Assembly (NCBI GenBank): GCA_930987725.1
Contig: CAKNKY010000007.1
Span: 1-62,233 of the forward strand
Length of the DNA: 62,233 nucleotides
Reading direction: 5' to 3'
From: an uncultured Anaeromassilibacillus sp.
GTDB taxonomy: Bacteria; Bacillota; Clostridia; Oscillospirales; Acutalibacteraceae
The notes under the pieces were generated by a model. That model was not told the DNA's origin, ran no database searches, and was given only the letters and a program-made list of their open reading frames with translations. Shown here piece after piece: positions 44,832 through 54,197 of this stretch. Position numbers and translations under genes: made by a program. Position 1 is the stretch's first letter. The number at the start of each line of letters is the position of its first letter.

Positions 44832-45782
44832 ATGGAACAGATCCCCGTGCTTGCGGTTGTGGGGCCCACCGCTTCCGGCAAAACGGCGCTTGCCGTCGAA
44901 TTGGCGATCCTGTTCGGCGGGGAAGTGATCTCGGCCGATTCCATGCAGATCTACCGAGGCCTTCCCGTCGGAACAGCGCAGCCTTCCGAAGAGGAGAAAA
45001 AGGGCGTGCCCCATCATTTGCTCGCCTTTCTTGACTGGCAGGAACCGTTCAGCGTAGCAGATTATGTGCAGCGGGCCGGGGCGTGCATTTGTGAGATCCA
45101 TGCGCGCGGGAAGCTTCCCGTGCTGGCGGGGGGGACCGGGCTTTATCTTTCTTCGCTGCTGCACCATGTATCGTTTGAGGGGAACCCCCAGGATCCAAAG
45201 CTCCGCGGTGCTCTGGAACGTCGCGCCGAGGAGGAAGGGACGGAACCGCTGCTGCGAGAGCTCGCCCTGCATGATCCGGAAACGGCTTCGCGTCTTTCCC
45301 TGCGTGACGGCAAGCGGATCGTGCGTGCTTTGGAGCTCACCACTCTGACGGGCAAGACGATGCAGCAGCTTCGCGACGAATCCCGCAAGGAACCTTCTCC
45401 CTACAAAGCCTGCTGGATCGGCCTGACCTATGAAGATCGCTCGCTTTTATACGACCGTATCAACCGGCGCGTCGATCTGATGGTGCAGCAGGGCCTTCTG
45501 AAGGAGGCGGAAGCGCTTTTCGCGTGTGAGGGCGCCGCCACGGCTAAGCAGGCAATTGGATTCAAGGAACTGTTCCCCTGGCTGCAGGGAAACTGTACAC
45601 TCGAGGAGGCGTTGGAAATGCTTCGCCGGGAAACGCGCCGCTATGCAAAGCGTCAGCTGACGTGGTTTCGCCGGGAAAAAGAGGTCCACTGGCTTGCTCG
45701 GGATAAAATGGAAGAACAGGCTTTGCTGCAGGAAGCTGCTCGCATAGTTGCAAATGATCTTGCTATCGGGTATAATAAATAG
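44832..45782 (+). CDS. miaA: tRNA dimethylallyltransferase
   Basis: Adds a dimethylallyl group to A37 of tRNAs that read UNN codons; 316 residues. The P-loop is VVGPTASGKTALAVELA; ISADSMQIYRG and the GGTGLY motif follow. It gives the substrate for MiaB. ATG 44832 follows AAGAGGAG 17 bases past mutL; the in-frame extension inside mutL is rejected. A promoter for the next gene lies inside its 3' end. Confidence 0.96.
   Translation: MEQIPVLAVVGPTASGKTALAVELAILFGGEVISADSMQIYRGLPVGTAQPSEEEKKGVPHHLLAFLDWQEPFSVADYVQRAGACICEIHARGKLPVLAGGTGLYLSSLLHHVSFEGNPQDPKLRGALERRAEEEGTEPLLRELALHDPETASRLSLRDGKRIVRALELTTLTGKTMQQLRDESRKEPSPYKACWIGLTYEDRSLLYDRINRRVDLMVQQGLLKEAEALFACEGAATAKQAIGFKELFPWLQGNCTLEEALEMLRRETRRYAKRQLTWFRREKEVHWLARDKMEEQALLQEAARIVANDLAIGYNK
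45748..45776 (+). promoter_or_regulatory. Promoter of the HlyD-like/yggS/sepF run
   Basis: TTGCAA (45748-45753), a 17-base spacer and TATAAT (45771-45776), inside the last codons of miaA. Confidence 0.85.
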
Positions 45783-45808
45783 AAGTACCCGGGAAGGAGG
45801 CGCGGCAA

Positions 45809-47119
45809 ATGCATGACACGCTGCAGCACACATGGATTCGGAAGGCGGCGGCTATTTGCCTTGCCTTTCTTCTGCTCTTTTACATTGGGTATCAGATTTA
45901 TCGTGCCAATTATTCTTCCGTGCAGACGGAAATCGCCACTTATGTAGAGGCGAGCGATCCCGGCACCTCCGATCTTATTCAGACAACAGGCACAGCTGTG
46001 CGCAAGGAGACCGTCATTCAGCAGCAGGTGGACGGGGTCATTACATATGTCACGCCGGACGGCGGGAAGGTATCAAAAGGAGGCGCCGTTGCGGAATTGT
46101 ATGCGACGGCGCAGGGCGCTGCCGCACAGGCGCGGATTGATGAATTGAATTACCAAATCTCACAGTTGCAGAGCCTTTCTTCTCCCGGAAACACCCATGC
46201 GGTGGATCAGGATACCCTGAGCAAACAGATCAGCCAGAAGTTGATTGCACTGCTGCAGGGAGGTGCCGAGGGGAATTTTGATTCGCTGGGAGAACTGCGG
46301 GAGGATTTGATGTATTCACTGAACGAACGGCAGATTGTGACTGGCAAGGTGAGTAATTTTGATGCGCGTGTGCAATCGCTCACTGCGGAGCGGGATTCTC
46401 TTGCAGCGGGCCGCCAGACGCTCGGCACCGTCACGGCTCCGGCGGCCGGTGTGTTTATCAGCGAGGTAGACGGTTATGAATCCGTCTTTCCCTATGATTC
46501 CATTCAGTCGCTCACAGCGGATCAATACGCTTCCCTTGTGCAAACACAGGTTTCTCCTGCGCCGGATGCGGTGGGGAAAATCTGCAGCGAATTCAAATGG
46601 TATTTTGTGTGTACCGTGTCCGCAGAGGATGCGCTGAAGTTTGCAGAGGGAAACGCAGTCACGCTTCGTTTCCCGTTTGCCATCTCTGATTCGGTCACAG
46701 CCGTGGTCGATGCAGTCAACCAGACGGATCTGGAATCCCCCGCGCTTATTGTAATGGAATGCTATGAGATGAACGAGGAGCTTGCCTCTCTCCGCACGGA
46801 GACGTGTGAAATCTCTGTGACACAGTACAGCGGTATTCGTGTGAGCCAGAAGGCTGTCCATTTTGCCGAGGTCACAAAGACCTGGGAAGATGAGAACGGT
46901 GAGGAGGTGACGGAGATGCGCGAAGTCAAGGGCGTGTATGTGATGCACGGCAGCGAGATAGTGTTCCGTCAGATAGTGCCGCTCTACAGCACCTCCTATT
47001 ATGTGATCTGTGATCCGAATCCGAATGAAGACGAGCTGATGACGGACGGAACCGTGCAGTTGTATGATGAAATTGTCGTAGAAGGGACCGATCTGTATGA
47101 CGGAAAAGTTGTCAAATGA
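45809..47119 (+). CDS. HlyD-like membrane-anchored periplasmic adaptor-type protein
   Basis: 436 residues. One N-terminal transmembrane helix (about residues 14-30) is followed by a barrel-sandwich half (TAVRKETVIQQQVDGVITYV), a helical hairpin region (about residues 110-200) and the second half (GTVTAPAAGVFIS), the layout of HlyD/RND adaptors. The beta-barrel C-terminal part follows. There is no partner ABC or RND pump nearby. It occupies a fixed clostridial place just before yggS-sepF, which suggests a cell-envelope or division role rather than drug efflux; this is inference. It overlaps yggS by 23 bases. Confidence 0.8.
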   Translation: MHDTLQHTWIRKAAAICLAFLLLFYIGYQIYRANYSSVQTEIATYVEASDPGTSDLIQTTGTAVRKETVIQQQVDGVITYVTPDGGKVSKGGAVAELYATAQGAAAQARIDELNYQISQLQSLSSPGNTHAVDQDTLSKQISQKLIALLQGGAEGNFDSLGELREDLMYSLNERQIVTGKVSNFDARVQSLTAERDSLAAGRQTLGTVTAPAAGVFISEVDGYESVFPYDSIQSLTADQYASLVQTQVSPAPDAVGKICSEFKWYFVCTVSAEDALKFAEGNAVTLRFPFAISDSVTAVVDAVNQTDLESPALIVMECYEMNEELASLRTETCEISVTQYSGIRVSQKAVHFAEVTKTWEDENGEEVTEMREVKGVYVMHGSEIVFRQIVPLYSTSYYVICDPNPNEDELMTDGTVQLYDEIVVEGTDLYDGKVVK

Positions 47120-47825
47120 GTGGGAAGAAAGATTCCGCGCCGTAGAGGAAAACTATAAGCGCATCTGTGACGGGATCGCACGGGCGGCAGCGGATTCTTC
47201 CCGAAAGCCGGAGGAGATCACGCTGCTTGCGGCCACCAAGACGGTGCCTGTGGAGGTGATCAACCATTCCATCGCCCTGGGCATCAGCCATATCGGGGAA
47301 AACAGGGTGCAGGAGCTCTGCGAGAAATATGACGGGTATGCGTCGGTGGATGTGCAGTTCATCGGCCATCTGCAGACAAACAAAGTTCGCCAGATCATCT
47401 CAAAGGTCAGCCTGATTCAATCGGTGGACAGCCTTCACCTTGCCCAGGAGGTGTCACGCCAGGCGGTCAAAGCGGCGAAGCAGCAGGACATCCTGCTGGA
47501 GGTCAACATTGGCAGAGAGGAAAACAAATCCGGCGTTCTGCCGGAGGCACTCCCGGAACTGCTCGAGCAGGTCGCTGTGCTGCCGGCCCTTCACATCCGC
47601 GGCCTTATGGCCATCCCGCCGGCAGATGCCGCGAAGAGCGAGACCATCCGCTTTTTTTCCCGCATGACGCAATATTTTATTGACATAAAGAACAAAAGCA
47701 TGGATAATGTGAATATGGACTACCTTTCCATGGGAATGTCGGCGGATTACGAGGATGCTATCCGCGCGGGTGCCAATATGGTCCGCGTAGGTTCCGCCCT
47801 GTACGGCGCGCGCGTCTACCGCTGA
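47097..47825 (+). CDS. yggS: YggS family PLP homeostasis protein
   Basis: A single-domain PLP-binding TIM-barrel protein (PLPBP/YlmE) involved in vitamin B6 and amino acid balance without known catalysis; 242 residues. The PLP lysine is in LLAATKTV near residue 49. HIGENRVQE, FIGHLQTNK and LSMGMSADYEDAI(R) are family signatures. The start lies inside the preceding gene. It sits directly before sepF, as in most Firmicutes. Confidence 0.95.
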   Translation: MTEKLSNEWEERFRAVEENYKRICDGIARAAADSSRKPEEITLLAATKTVPVEVINHSIALGISHIGENRVQELCEKYDGYASVDVQFIGHLQTNKVRQIISKVSLIQSVDSLHLAQEVSRQAVKAAKQQDILLEVNIGREENKSGVLPEALPELLEQVAVLPALHIRGLMAIPPADAAKSETIRFFSRMTQYFIDIKNKSMDNVNMDYLSMGMSADYEDAIRAGANMVRVGSALYGARVYR

Positions 47826-47853
47826 AAACAAACAAACCAGGAGGTTGGGAACG

Positions 47854-48348
47854 ATGGCAGGCTTTGTACAAAAGATTAAAAATATGTGGAATCCCCCTGA
47901 TGACGAGTACGATGAGTACTATGAGGACGACGACAGGGAAGAGGAAGAGGAGTATGATACCCCTGTGTCCAGCGGACGCGAACGCGAAACGAGCAGGAGG
48001 ACCTCTTCCTCCTTTACGCCTTCCTCGTCTTCCTCTGGCAATAAGGTTGTCAACATTCATGCCACGGCGCAGCTTCAGGTTGTGCTCTTCAAGCCGGAGC
48101 ATTTCGGTGAGGAAACGCGGAACGTCGCGGATGAGCTTTTGAAGATGCACACGGTTGTGCTCAATCTTGAAAATACGAGCAAGGATATTTCCCGCCGTAT
48201 CATCGATTTTCTTTCCGGCGTAGCGTATGCGAACGGCGGAAAAATCAAGCGCGTGGCCACCAACACCTTTATTATCACGCCATATAATGTCGATTTGACA
48301 GGCGACGACGTGATGGATGAACTGGAAAACAATGGGGTGTATTTCTAA
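47854..48348 (+). CDS. sepF: Cell division protein SepF
   Basis: An FtsZ-binding protein that anchors and organises the Z ring; 164 residues. An N-terminal amphipathic membrane-binding helix (AGFVQKIKNMWN) leads into an acidic/serine-rich linker (about residues 15-65) and the C-terminal SepF beta-alpha domain (about residues 75-164, RRIIDFLSGVAYANGG). ATG 47854 lies 9 bases after CAGGAGG; a TTG at 47845 overlaps the ribosome site. It is 2 bases before ylmH. Confidence 0.95.
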   Translation: MAGFVQKIKNMWNPPDDEYDEYYEDDDREEEEEYDTPVSSGRERETSRRTSSSFTPSSSSSGNKVVNIHATAQLQVVLFKPEHFGEETRNVADELLKMHTVVLNLENTSKDISRRIIDFLSGVAYANGGKIKRVATNTFIITPYNVDLTGDDVMDELENNGVYF

Positions 48349-48350
48349 AC

Positions 48351-49106
48351 ATGGCAGAAAATAGGGAAACAGCCCTTCTGGAGGCGCGATTGGGCGATGC
48401 AGTGGATATTGCAGAACGCCGCGGAAGGCCGCACTTTGTCGGTTTTCTGGATGAATGGGAAGCATCATTTGCCCAATTCCTGATGAACCGGCTCCATTTT
48501 GAGCGTTTCCTGCTGTGGGGCGGTCATGAGGAAGCGGAGCGCGTCATGTTTGGGGCTTTTCCTTTTTACAGAGAACCGGAAACGGCGTCGTTTCCTTTCC
48601 AGCCGCTTACCATTCTTTACCGAAAAGGAGATTCGCTGGGTCACCGGGATTTTCTGGGAGGCTTGCTCTCACGCGGCGTTCAGCGCGAATCGATCGGGGA
48701 TATCCTCGTGGAGGAAGGGCGCGCCGTTGTGTTTGTGCGCGACGAAGTCGCCTCTTTTCTTGTGGATCAGACGGCGAAAATCGGGAAGGTGGGGGTTCGC
48801 ATCTCTGCCGGTGCACAGACGCCTTATCCTGTTGCCCATCGCTTTGAGCCGTTGTCTTTTGTGGTGGCCTCGGCACGCCTCGACTGTCTGGTGGCGGCTT
48901 TGGCGGGAATGAGCCGCGAAAAGGCGGTTTCCTGTGTTTCTGCAGGTTTGGTTACGCTGAACCATCAGGAGGAAACATCTCCCTCCTGCCGCGTGGAGGA
49001 AGGTTCCAAGCTTTCCGTGCGCGGAAAAGGGAAATTTATTATAGACCGCTTGGGGCCGCTCACAAAAAAGGGCCGTCTCTGCGTTTCGGGCAGAAAATAC
49101 ATTTGA
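48351..49106 (+). CDS. ylmH: YlmH family S4-domain RNA-binding protein
   Basis: 251 residues: an N-terminal YlmH-specific domain (FERFLLWGGHEEAERVMFG), a central domain, and a C-terminal S4 RNA-binding domain (about residues 175-245). Bacillus YlmH binds 50S-peptidyl-tRNA and acts in ribosome quality control, although the gene always sits in the division cluster. The start is 2 bases after the sepF stop, so translation is coupled. Confidence 0.92.
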   Translation: MAENRETALLEARLGDAVDIAERRGRPHFVGFLDEWEASFAQFLMNRLHFERFLLWGGHEEAERVMFGAFPFYREPETASFPFQPLTILYRKGDSLGHRDFLGGLLSRGVQRESIGDILVEEGRAVVFVRDEVASFLVDQTAKIGKVGVRISAGAQTPYPVAHRFEPLSFVVASARLDCLVAALAGMSREKAVSCVSAGLVTLNHQEETSPSCRVEEGSKLSVRGKGKFIIDRLGPLTKKGRLCVSGRKYI

Positions 49107-49169
49107 TTTCTGTCCGGCGTTCTTTTTTGTCCTGTTGAGGGATTTCGAGGAAAGGAGTCGGAAGGCAGC

Positions 49170-49841
49170 ATGCTTTCGTTGAATGATATTACAAACGTCA
49201 GTTTCCGGAAAGCTGGTTTCTCCGGTTACAGAACGGATGACGTCGATACGTTTATCGATCAGGTCCGTGATACTGTGGAGGAATTGATTCAGAAAAATCA
49301 GGCGCTGCGGGATGAGGTTGCCAAGGAGAAAGAGCAGAATTCGCAGATGCAGAAAAAGGTGGAGATCCTTGCCGCAAAAATTGAGGAGTATCGCAGCGAG
49401 GAGGATGAGATCAAAAATGCCCTCGTAAGCGCCCAGAAACTGGGCGATGCTTCCATTCGGGAGGCACGTCACAAAGCCGAAATCATTCTCAAGGACGCGA
49501 CGCTGAAGGCGGAACATATTGTTTCCGGTGCAGAAGGCCAGATTCAGGACCAGAAGCAGCAGCTTCAAAATCTGAAAGCACAGGTTTCCAATTTCCGTTC
49601 TCACCTGCTGGATCTGTATCGCCAGCATTTGACGCTGATCAATGCCCTCCCGAAGGAGGAGGAGCCGGAAAAACAGCAGCCGGAACAACCTGCTCCTGCG
49701 GAGGAGCAGGTGCCGGCTGAAGAAGGCGGCATGCATCTGGAGTCTTCGCTGTTTACGGACCGCGCCGCCCCGGATCCTGAGAGCGTTCAGGAACCGACAC
49801 TGGAATTCAAGGCCGGTGTTTCCAATTTTGACACTTTCTGA
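49170..49841 (+). CDS. divIVA: DivIVA domain protein
   Basis: A coiled-coil protein that marks negatively curved membrane at poles and septa; 223 residues. The N-terminal membrane-binding segment reads NDITNVSFRKAGFSGYRTDDVD, followed by long coiled coils (about residues 25-160). The tail is rich in E, P and Q and ends with a hydrophobic SNFDTF that could be a docking peptide. AAAGGAG precedes the ATG with about 11 bases between. Confidence 0.94.
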   Translation: MLSLNDITNVSFRKAGFSGYRTDDVDTFIDQVRDTVEELIQKNQALRDEVAKEKEQNSQMQKKVEILAAKIEEYRSEEDEIKNALVSAQKLGDASIREARHKAEIILKDATLKAEHIVSGAEGQIQDQKQQLQNLKAQVSNFRSHLLDLYRQHLTLINALPKEEEPEKQQPEQPAPAEEQVPAEEGGMHLESSLFTDRAAPDPESVQEPTLEFKAGVSNFDTF

Positions 49842-49899
49842 TTGTCGGAACACAGACCCTGCACCTAATGAAATTCAAATACAGGAGAGAAAAACCACC

Positions 49900-52692
49900 A
49901 TGGCTCAGGATTACAAAAAGACGCTGAATCTTCCCGAAACGGAATTTGCCATGCAGGCCGGTTTGCCCAAGCGCGAGCCTGTCATGCTGGAACAGTGGGA
50001 AAAAGACGGAATTTATGAAACGCTGATGAAGAAGAACGAGGGAAAGCCCCTGTTCATTCTGCACGATGGCCCGCCGTATGCAAACGGTGACATTCATCTG
50101 GGCACGGCGCTCAACAAGACGCTGAAGGATATCATTGTGCGTTACCGCAACATGGCTGGCTGGAAGGCCCCCTATGTGCCGGGCTGGGATACGCACGGCC
50201 TGCCCACGGAACTCAAGGCGCGTGCCAAGGCGGGCGTCGGCAATTCCACCACGATTTCGGATGTGGAGCTGCGGAAGATCTGCCGTGAATTTGCCATGAC
50301 CTATCTTGACGGCCAGCGCAATCAGTTCAAGCGTCTGGGTGGCATCGGCGATTGGAACCATCCTTACATCACGCTCACACACGATTTTGAAGCGAAGCAG
50401 ATCGAGATTTTCGCCGATATGGCCACAAAGGGTTATATCTACAAAGGATTGAAGCCTGTGTACTGGTGCCCGGACTGCAAAACGGCTCTGGCTGAGGCCG
50501 AGATCGAATATGCGGAGGATCCCTGCGTTTCCGTTTATGTGAAATTCCGTGTGACGGATGACAAGGGCCTTTTCGCTGCGAAGGGCATTGATCCTTCCAA
50601 GGTCTTCTTCGTTATCTGGACGACGACCACCTGGACGCTGCCGGGCAATGTGGCAATCTGCCTGGGCCCTGATTTTGAATATTCCGTCATTCGCTGCGGG
50701 GATGAATATTATGTTATGGCTTCCGCTCTTGCGGAGGATGCCATGAAGGCCGGCGGCAAGGAAACCTATGAAACGGTTGCCACCTTCCGCGGCAGCGAGC
50801 TGGAATACATGAAGGCGCAGCATCCGTTCCTTGACAGAACCTCTCTCGTCATTGTGGGCGACCATGTCACGCTGGAAAGCGGCACCGGCTGCGTCCACAC
50901 GGCTCCCGGCTTCGGTGTGGAGGACTTTGACATCTGCCAGAAGTATTCCGAACTGCCGATCGTTGTGCCTGTAGATGCGGACGGCAAGCTTACCGCGGAG
51001 GCAGGCCAATTTGCCGGGCTGACGACGGACGAAGCAAACCGTGCGATTGCGAAATATCTCGTGGAAACGGGCGCCATGTTTGCTTCTCAGAAAATCATTC
51101 ACCAGTATCCGCACTGTTGGCGCTGCAAAAACCCGATCCTCTTCCGTGCCACGGAACAGTGGTTCTGTTCGGTAGATGCCATCAAGGAGAAGGCGATCGA
51201 AGAGATCGACAAGGTGCAGTGGATTCCCGGCTGGGGCCGCGATCGCATCACTGCCATGGTGCAGGATCGCAAGGACTGGTGCATTTCCCGTCAGCGCCGC
51301 TGGGGTGTTCCGATCCCGATCTTCTATTGCAAAGACTGCGGCGAGCCGCTGATCGATAAAGATGTCATGTTGCATGTCTCCAAGCTGTTCGGCGAGGAAG
51401 GTTCCGATGCCTGGTACGCCAAGACCGAAAAGGAACTTCTGCCCGTCGGCACCGCCTGCAAAAAGTGCGGATGCACGGAGTTCACGAAAGAGCACGATAT
51501 CATGGATGTGTGGTTTGATTCCGGCGTCAGCCATGCGGCCGTTCTGGAACAGCGCGATGGACTGCGCTGGCCGGCTGATCTCTATCTGGAAGGCGCGGAT
51601 CAGTATCGCGGTTGGTTCCAGTCCTCTCTGCTCACGTCTGTGGCGTGGCGCGGCCAGGCGCCTTACCGCAGTGTCGTCACGCACGGCTGGGTTGTGGATG
51701 GCGAAGGCCGCCAGATGCACAAGTCCGCCGGCAACGGCATCGATCCGAAGGAAGTTGTGGATCAGTACGGCGCAGATATCCTTCGCCTCTGGGTGGCTTC
51801 CTCTGATTACCATGCGGACATCCGCATCTCGAAGGAGATTCTCAAGCAGCTCTCCGATGCCTATCGCAAGATCCGCAACACAGCCCGCTTTATCCTCGGT
51901 AACCTCAAGGATTTCGATCCCGACAACGACAGCGTGCCGGACGATCGGCTCCTGCCGATTGACCTTTGGGTCCTTAAGAAGCTGGAAGGTGTCATGGATA
52001 AATGCCATGAGGGCTATCTCTCCTATGAATTCCACCAGGCTTACCATGCGATCCATCAGTTCTGCATCGTGGATCTCTCCAACTTTTATCTCGATGTGGC
52101 CAAAGATCGTCTCTATACGGAGAAGAAAGACAGTCTCACGCGCCGCGCTGCACAGACGTCTATGTACCGTGTGCTGGACGCGCTGACCCGCCTTGTTTCC
52201 CCGATCCTTGCCTTTACCTCAGATGAGATCTGGCATGCCATGCCGCATGATGCTTCCGCCGATCCGGCCTGCGTGCTCTTCAACGAGATGCCTCGCACGA
52301 GCGGTGTTTCGGTGGACGACAGCTTCATTGCCCGCTGGGACCGCATCCATCAGATCCGTGACGATGTGAAGAAGGCGCTGGAGATTGCGCGCAAGAATAA
52401 GGTGATCGGCTCTTCGCTTGACGCCAAGGTACGTCTGTTCTGCGACGGAGAACTGTATGACTTTGTCTCTTCCGTGCAGAAGGAACTGGCGGCCGTCTTC
52501 ATTGTCTCTCAAGTGGAGCTTGAAAAGGGCGGCGCTGGCGAGTTTACCGGTGAAAGCGTGCCGGAGCTTTCCGTTACGGTTGCCCATGCAGACGGCGAAA
52601 AATGCGCTCGCTGCTGGTGCTACAGCGATACGGTGGGTTCCTGCGAGGAGCATCCCGATCTCTGCAGCCGCTGCGCAGCCGTTTTGTCCTGA
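49900..52692 (+). CDS. ileS: Isoleucyl-tRNA synthetase
   Basis: A class I synthetase for isoleucine; 930 residues. HIGH motif as PPYANGDIHLG near residue 57, a CP1 editing domain in the middle, and a KMSKS motif that reads QMHKSAGN, a visible departure from consensus. Two zinc-type cysteine sets occur: CKDCG...CKKCG in the insertion and CARCW...CSRC at the C-terminus. ATG 49900 follows AGGAGAG at about 10 bases. The 58-base gap after divIVA is too short for a T-box leader. Confidence 0.96.
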   Translation: MAQDYKKTLNLPETEFAMQAGLPKREPVMLEQWEKDGIYETLMKKNEGKPLFILHDGPPYANGDIHLGTALNKTLKDIIVRYRNMAGWKAPYVPGWDTHGLPTELKARAKAGVGNSTTISDVELRKICREFAMTYLDGQRNQFKRLGGIGDWNHPYITLTHDFEAKQIEIFADMATKGYIYKGLKPVYWCPDCKTALAEAEIEYAEDPCVSVYVKFRVTDDKGLFAAKGIDPSKVFFVIWTTTTWTLPGNVAICLGPDFEYSVIRCGDEYYVMASALAEDAMKAGGKETYETVATFRGSELEYMKAQHPFLDRTSLVIVGDHVTLESGTGCVHTAPGFGVEDFDICQKYSELPIVVPVDADGKLTAEAGQFAGLTTDEANRAIAKYLVETGAMFASQKIIHQYPHCWRCKNPILFRATEQWFCSVDAIKEKAIEEIDKVQWIPGWGRDRITAMVQDRKDWCISRQRRWGVPIPIFYCKDCGEPLIDKDVMLHVSKLFGEEGSDAWYAKTEKELLPVGTACKKCGCTEFTKEHDIMDVWFDSGVSHAAVLEQRDGLRWPADLYLEGADQYRGWFQSSLLTSVAWRGQAPYRSVVTHGWVVDGEGRQMHKSAGNGIDPKEVVDQYGADILRLWVASSDYHADIRISKEILKQLSDAYRKIRNTARFILGNLKDFDPDNDSVPDDRLLPIDLWVLKKLEGVMDKCHEGYLSYEFHQAYHAIHQFCIVDLSNFYLDVAKDRLYTEKKDSLTRRAAQTSMYRVLDALTRLVSPILAFTSDEIWHAMPHDASADPACVLFNEMPRTSGVSVDDSFIARWDRIHQIRDDVKKALEIARKNKVIGSSLDAKVRLFCDGELYDFVSSVQKELAAVFIVSQVELEKGGAGEFTGESVPELSVTVAHADGEKCARCWCYSDTVGSCEEHPDLCSRCAAVLS

Positions 52693-52709
52693 ATCTAAAT
52701 CGAAAAAAG

Positions 52710-52747
52710 CAGGCGGGCAGACCGTATCGTTTCTGCCCGCCTGTTTT
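52710..52747 (+). terminator. Terminator after ileS
   Basis: A 12-bp stem CAGGCGGGCAGA with its complement (52710-52721 and 52732-52743), then TTTT. Confidence 0.9.
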
Positions 52748-52767
52748 GGCATAAGGAGGAAGTTTTT

Positions 52768-53247
52768 GTGCCGTTTCTGATGATTGGCCTGGCCGTCCTT
52801 TTGGCGGCGGTGGACCAGATCCTGAAACTGCTGGTGGTGCAGTTTCTCAAGCCGGTGGGCACGGTCGCGCTCATTCCCGGTTTGCTTAATTTGACCTATG
52901 TGGAAAACCGGGGTGCTGCGTTCGGCATTCTCAGCAATCAGCGATGGCTCTTCATCGTGCTGACCTGTCTGCTGATGCTTGTGATTTTTTTCCTTTTGTT
53001 TCGATATCAAAACCACACCATCCTTACGTTCCTGGCCTGCGGCCTGATTTTGGGCGGCGGTGTCGGGAATCTGATTGATCGCATCTGGATGGGCTATGTC
53101 ATCGATTATATTTCTGTCTCCTTTTTCCCGCCTGTTTTCAATTTTGCGGATTGCGCCGTTGTCATTGGCACAGCGCTGTTTGTCATCCATGTGATTTTCT
53201 TTGCGGAACGGGCCGGTGTGGAGCATGTGGAGAGGAGACGCCGCTGA
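52768..53247 (+). CDS. lspA: Lipoprotein signal peptidase (signal peptidase II)
   Basis: A four-helix aspartyl peptidase that cleaves lipoprotein signal peptides; 159 residues. The two catalytic aspartates are those in GNLIDRIWMGYVIDYI and FNFADCAVVIG; the conserved NxGAAF motif (ENRGAAFGIL) is near residue 50. The start is GTG 52768, seven bases after TAAGGAGGAAG. It comes 2 bases before rluD. Confidence 0.95.
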   Translation: MPFLMIGLAVLLAAVDQILKLLVVQFLKPVGTVALIPGLLNLTYVENRGAAFGILSNQRWLFIVLTCLLMLVIFFLLFRYQNHTILTFLACGLILGGGVGNLIDRIWMGYVIDYISVSFFPPVFNFADCAVVIGTALFVIHVIFFAERAGVEHVERRRR

Positions 53248-53249
53248 CC

Positions 53250-54197
53250 ATGGCGCGCACGGAGGAATTGCTGGTCCTGCCCGAAGAAGATGGGCAAAGG
53301 CTTGACAAATTTTTGAGCGAAAGGCTGGAGGAGCTCACGCGCACGGCGGCGGAGAAGCTGGCCATTTCCGGAAAGGTGTGCAAATCTGGCGTTGCCCTGT
53401 CAAAATCGTATAAGGTGCGCGCTGGAGATTGCATTGCTGTCACCATTCCGGCTCCTGTGGAGGCGGAAGTCCTGCCCGAAGCGATCCCACTCGATATTGT
53501 ATATGAAGACGCGGATCTCCTTGTCGTCAACAAGCCGAAGGGCATGATAGTGCATCCGGGTGCAGGGAATCCTTCCGGTACGCTCGTGAATGCTCTGCTG
53601 GCGCATTGCGGTGATTCTCTTTCTGGGATCGGCGGTGTGATCCGGCCCGGCATTGTTCATCGGATCGACAAGGATACCAGCGGCCTGTTAATCGTCGCCA
53701 AGAATGATTTTGCGCATGTCCGCCTGGCTGAGCAGATCAAGGCGCACAGCTTTACACGCGAGTACGAAGCCGTCGTGTATGGCAATGTGAAACAGGACGA
53801 AGGCGTGATCGACGCGCCGATCGGCCGCCATCCCACCGATCGCAAGAAGATGGCCGTCACGGAGAAAAATTCCAGATCCGCGCTGACACGGTTTGAGGTG
53901 ATTGCCCGGTATCAGGGCTTTACGCACGTACGGCTCATCCTGGAAACGGGCCGTACCCATCAAATCCGTGTGCACATGGCATATCTGGGCCATCCCGTGG
54001 CAGGAGACGAGCGGTATGGCCCCAAAAAAGGGATCCGTGAATTGCACGGGCAATGCCTGCATGCAAAAAAAATAGGATTCCGCCATCCCCGCACAGGGGA
54101 ATGGCTTGATTTTGACAGCGAACTTCCGCCGTATTTTCAGTCTTTCCTGGAGAAACTGCGCCGGATTTCCGCGTCCCAGGGAGGGGATCTTGGATGA
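53250..54197 (+). CDS. rluD: RluA/RluD family pseudouridine synthase
   Basis: Modifies 23S rRNA uridines; 315 residues. An N-terminal S4 domain (about residues 15-75) is followed by the catalytic HRIDKDTSGLLIVAK near residue 140 and the ETGRTHQIRVHM motif near residue 235. ATG 53250 is chosen because it lies just after the lspA stop; the spacing from GAGGAG is long (12 bases), and the frame runs upstream inside lspA. It overlaps the next gene by 4 bases. Confidence 0.92.
   Translation: MARTEELLVLPEEDGQRLDKFLSERLEELTRTAAEKLAISGKVCKSGVALSKSYKVRAGDCIAVTIPAPVEAEVLPEAIPLDIVYEDADLLVVNKPKGMIVHPGAGNPSGTLVNALLAHCGDSLSGIGGVIRPGIVHRIDKDTSGLLIVAKNDFAHVRLAEQIKAHSFTREYEAVVYGNVKQDEGVIDAPIGRHPTDRKKMAVTEKNSRSALTRFEVIARYQGFTHVRLILETGRTHQIRVHMAYLGHPVAGDERYGPKKGIRELHGQCLHAKKIGFRHPRTGEWLDFDSELPPYFQSFLEKLRRISASQGGDLG

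Noticed and set aside
49842-49899. T-box leader for ileS
   Set aside because: Only 58 bases separate divIVA and ileS and no T-box sequence is present; the same holds for asnS (83-145).
49807-52056. A 749-codon minus-strand frame opposite ileS
   Set aside because: It is a shadow of the IleRS codon pattern with no family motifs or start signals.
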